In this document: piece after piece, positions 5,786-6,950 of the stretch
Layout of the letters: each line of letters starts with the position of its first letter
Position numbering within the stretch: the first letter of the stretch is position 1
Source of the DNA: JBJEFI01 sp051873875
GTDB taxonomy: Bacteria; Bacillota; Bacilli; Bacillales; Bacillaceae_G
DNA length: 6,950 nt
Direction: 5' to 3'
Assembly: GCA_051873875.1 (NCBI GenBank)
Contig: JBJEFI010000121.1
Span: forward strand, 1-6,950
Notes under the pieces: generated by a model
The model's database searches: none
What the model was told of the DNA's origin: nothing
The model's input: the letters and a program-made list of their open reading frames with translations, nothing else
Made by a program: the position numbers and the translations under genes

Positions 5786-5803
5786 TGTGTAAGTGGTTAC
5801 ACA
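5786..5803. promoter_or_regulatory. 18-bp palindromic operator upstream of malF
   Basis: TGTGTAA-GTGG-TTACACA is a perfect 7-bp inverted repeat with a 4-base centre. Its inner 14 bases fit the cre/LacI-family pattern except for the central CG, which is TG or CA depending on strand. The position at or just upstream of the -35 fits control by a LacI-family regulator such as MalR/MdxR, or CcpA. No such regulator is encoded in the window. Confidence 0.6.
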
Positions 5804-5816
5804 TATGCGTTTTTTT

Positions 5817-5846
5817 CATAAAAAAAACAAGGCTAGTTGCCTTGTT
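5817..5846 (-). terminator. terminator of the DUF1189 gene
   Basis: AACAAGGC (5826-5833) and GCCTTGTT (5839-5846) form an 8-bp perfect stem with a 5-base loop, followed on the minus strand by an unbroken T run. The stem overlaps the last codons and stop (5833-5835) of the DUF1189 gene, so this gene is separated transcriptionally from malFG. Confidence 0.85.
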
Positions 5847-6624
5847 CTTGATTTCCGACTAAATATGGAATGACTCGACGTCTATAGACAAAGTAAGCTA
5901 CAAGTGGTGCCCCAATATTATAAATGAGCATTGTCAAACCTACATTGAACATTCCTACAACTAAAGCCATCACACATGGGAATGTTGATGAATAAATCAC
6001 AATATTTAAAACTTCCTTATATGATAAGAAACTCGTATGCCCAAACTTCAATAACATCGATAAAGCAGCCACTACGAACGTAAAGACAAACGTTGATAAC
6101 ACACCTGTCTGATAAGCCCCTAACACAAATGGCACAACAAACATTGGCTTAATTGAAGAAGCTACACGACCAAAAACATCCTCATAACTCGCATCATCAA
6201 AATTTACTCCTTCAAAATAAGAATAACCAACTTCATATTGTCTATCTTGTTCAACAAAAACTAGATGATCCTGATTGAAAACAACACCATTATTTACTTC
6301 ATTTACATCTCCGTTAAATAACACCTTAACCCCATTACTCAAATTAATCTCAGCAAATTCAGAACATGTCAACGTACCACTTTGCACACCACATCCCACT
6401 GGAAGAGAATCCACAAAACGATCTTGATCCGTTTCTGTTAACTGCCAAATCTTTTGGTCCCAACGATACGGCGCATCACCAATTAAAATAAATGCAAATG
6501 GCGTCATCTGCATAAAAGATAAAATAATTAAAAATAACAAACTAATTAAAATCGGTGTTTTTCTTAGAGCAAATACTGCATCAATTGAATACGTCGTCTC
6601 TAACATCAACTTTAACCTTTTCAT
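5833..6624 (-). CDS. DUF1189 membrane protein (MalA/YvdJ-like)
   Basis: This 263-residue protein has one N-terminal helix (about 24-47), a soluble stretch of about 110 residues (48-160), then a hydrophobic C-terminal half with about four helices (161-192, 205-225, 226-247) ending in a basic VYRRRVIPYL tail. The segment LSYKEVLNIVIYSSTFPCVMAL (about 200-221, shown to its 20th residue and slightly beyond by position) resembles the conserved core of DUF1189 proteins, which are encoded beside maltodextrin transporters in bacilli and streptococci (YvdJ, 'maltodextrose utilization protein MalA'). Function is unknown. Two cysteines near 78 and 87 in the soluble domain could form a disulfide. The ATG at 6622-6624 is preferred over the one at 6637-6639: it has GGTG 8 bases upstream and gives a family-like MKRLKL start. 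Assignment rests on topology, motif and neighbours. Confidence 0.65.
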   Translation of the reverse strand: MKRLKLMLETTYSIDAVFALRKTPILISLLFLIILSFMQMTPFAFILIGDAPYRWDQKIWQLTETDQDRFVDSLPVGCGVQSGTLTCSEFAEINLSNGVKVLFNGDVNEVNNGVVFNQDHLVFVEQDRQYEVGYSYFEGVNFDDASYEDVFGRVASSIKPMFVVPFVLGAYQTGVLSTFVFTFVVAALSMLLKFGHTSFLSYKEVLNIVIYSSTFPCVMALVVGMFNVGLTMLIYNIGAPLVAYFVYRRRVIPYLVGNQEQGN

Positions 6625-6715
6625 ATCACACACACCCATCCTATAATCTCAAAATCCTCGTACAACAAAATATACCTACTAGAATTTTTATTATAATCTA
6701 GTCCATCAACTAAGA

Positions 6716-6724
6716 ATTATAACA
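6716..6724 (-). promoter_or_regulatory. candidate extended -10 promoter of the DUF1189 gene
   Basis: On the minus strand TGTTATAAT forms a TGn-extended perfect -10 about 92 bp before the chosen start codon, with no good -35. Other TATAAT hexamers lie at 6690-6695 and 6779-6784. The last has the cre site at 6810-6823 just upstream of its -35 position. Which one is used cannot be decided from sequence. Confidence 0.4.
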
Positions 6725-6809
6725 GAGTTTCCAAGTAAAGTATAAAATATTACACTATCTTCCCTAATCTGCAGGAATATTATATCAAGTATTAGAAAAC
6801 ATAACCATA

Positions 6810-6823
6810 TGTAAACGTTATCA
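6810..6823. promoter_or_regulatory. cre site (CcpA or LacI-family operator) upstream of the DUF1189 gene
   Basis: TGTAAACGTTATCA matches the cre consensus TGWAANCGNTNWCA at all 14 positions. It lies in the gap between the tRNA terminators and the DUF1189 gene, about 186 bp before the start codon and centred about 44 bp upstream of the start predicted from the TATAAT at 6779-6784. Carbon-source control of the maltodextrin genes is inferred. Confidence 0.7.
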
Positions 6824-6835
6824 CATTAATCTAAT

Positions 6836-6857
6836 AAAAAAGTATCCTTTGGATACT
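6836..6857 (-). terminator. second terminator downstream of tRNA-Leu
   Basis: AGTATCC (6841-6847) and GGATACT (6851-6857) form a 7-bp perfect stem with a 3-base loop, followed on the minus strand by a T run. It acts as a backup for the terminator at 6864-6887. Confidence 0.8.
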
Positions 6858-6863
6858 AGAAAT

Positions 6864-6887
6864 AAAAAAAAAAGAGTATTACTACTC
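6864..6887 (-). terminator. first terminator downstream of tRNA-Leu
   Basis: GAGTA (6874-6878) and TACTC (6883-6887) form a 5-bp stem with a 4-base loop, followed on the minus strand by ten T. The short stem is offset by the long T run. It starts 13 bases after the CCA end of the tRNA. Confidence 0.75.
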
Positions 6888-6900
6888 ATTATAACAAAAT

Positions 6901-6950
6901 TGGTGCCTAGGGCCGGAATCGAACCGGCACGGGTGTCACCACCCGCAGGA
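6901..6950 (-). tRNA. tRNA-Leu, 3' part only
   Basis: On the minus strand the sequence reads the 3' anticodon-stem strand (TCCTG), a long class II variable arm (CGGGTGGTGACACCCG), a T arm with GCCGG/CCGGC stem and TTCGATT loop, a 7-base acceptor strand CCTAGGC, discriminator A, and an encoded CCA. The long variable arm limits it to Leu, Ser or Tyr; the A73 discriminator and arm shape indicate Leu. The anticodon lies just outside the window, so the isoacceptor is unknown. Confidence 0.88.

Noticed and set aside
5810..5828. A/T-rich inverted repeat (T run, CAT, A run) after the DUF1189 terminator
   Set aside because: It is an A:T-only pairing produced by the terminator's T tract next to an A tract, with no independent sign of function.
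6901..6950. tRNA-Leu 3' end considered as an integration site
   Set aside because: No integrase gene lies nearby and I see no second copy of the tRNA 3' sequence in the window.

Overview
The window is AT-rich with short intergenic gaps, Gram-positive-style Shine-Dalgarno sequences (AGGTG, AAGGAGG), CcpA-type cre sites and many hairpin-plus-T-run terminators. This points to a low-GC Firmicute, probably a gut-type bacterium of the Turicibacter/Erysipelotrichia/Bacilli kind. The genus is inference only. Every complete gene lies on the minus strand, so the biological order runs from high to low coordinates. Only the fragment at the left edge is on the plus strand.

The right edge (6901-6950) is the 3' part of a tRNA-Leu gene followed by two stacked terminators. 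Next comes a maltose/maltodextrin block: a DUF1189 membrane protein of the MalA/YvdJ kind (5833-6624) with its own terminator, then the translationally tight pair malF-malG (5660-3387) encoding both permease subunits of a carbohydrate ABC importer, closed by a clean terminator. Both transcription starts of this block carry sugar-type operators: a perfect cre match upstream of the DUF1189 gene, and an 18-bp palindrome plus a 13/14 cre match upstream of malF. No substrate-binding protein, ATPase or LacI-family regulator is present in the window.

Next are two genes that modify the tRNA wobble nucleotide: queG (epoxyqueuosine reductase, 3268-2171, with a good promoter right after the malG terminator) and trmL (2'-O-methylation of nucleotide 34, 1997-1476), separated by 173 bp.

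The left third holds two paralogous XRE-family regulators with C-terminal membrane segments. Their HTH domains are about 76 percent identical in protein, yet the 111 bp upstream of and including their start codons are identical base for base (650-760 and 1341-1451). The copy next to trmL appears frameshifted: its natural C-terminus lies in another frame ending at 800, and the longer apparent reading frame only runs on into the promoter copy of the next gene. A bidirectional terminator separates this pair from the end of a plus-strand DUF3892-type gene.

I see no CRISPR array, insertion sequence or phage module, and I cannot support a new multi-gene system here. The most unusual items are the duplicated XRE promoter cassette with its palindrome, the frameshifted paralogue, and the operator layout of the maltodextrin genes.
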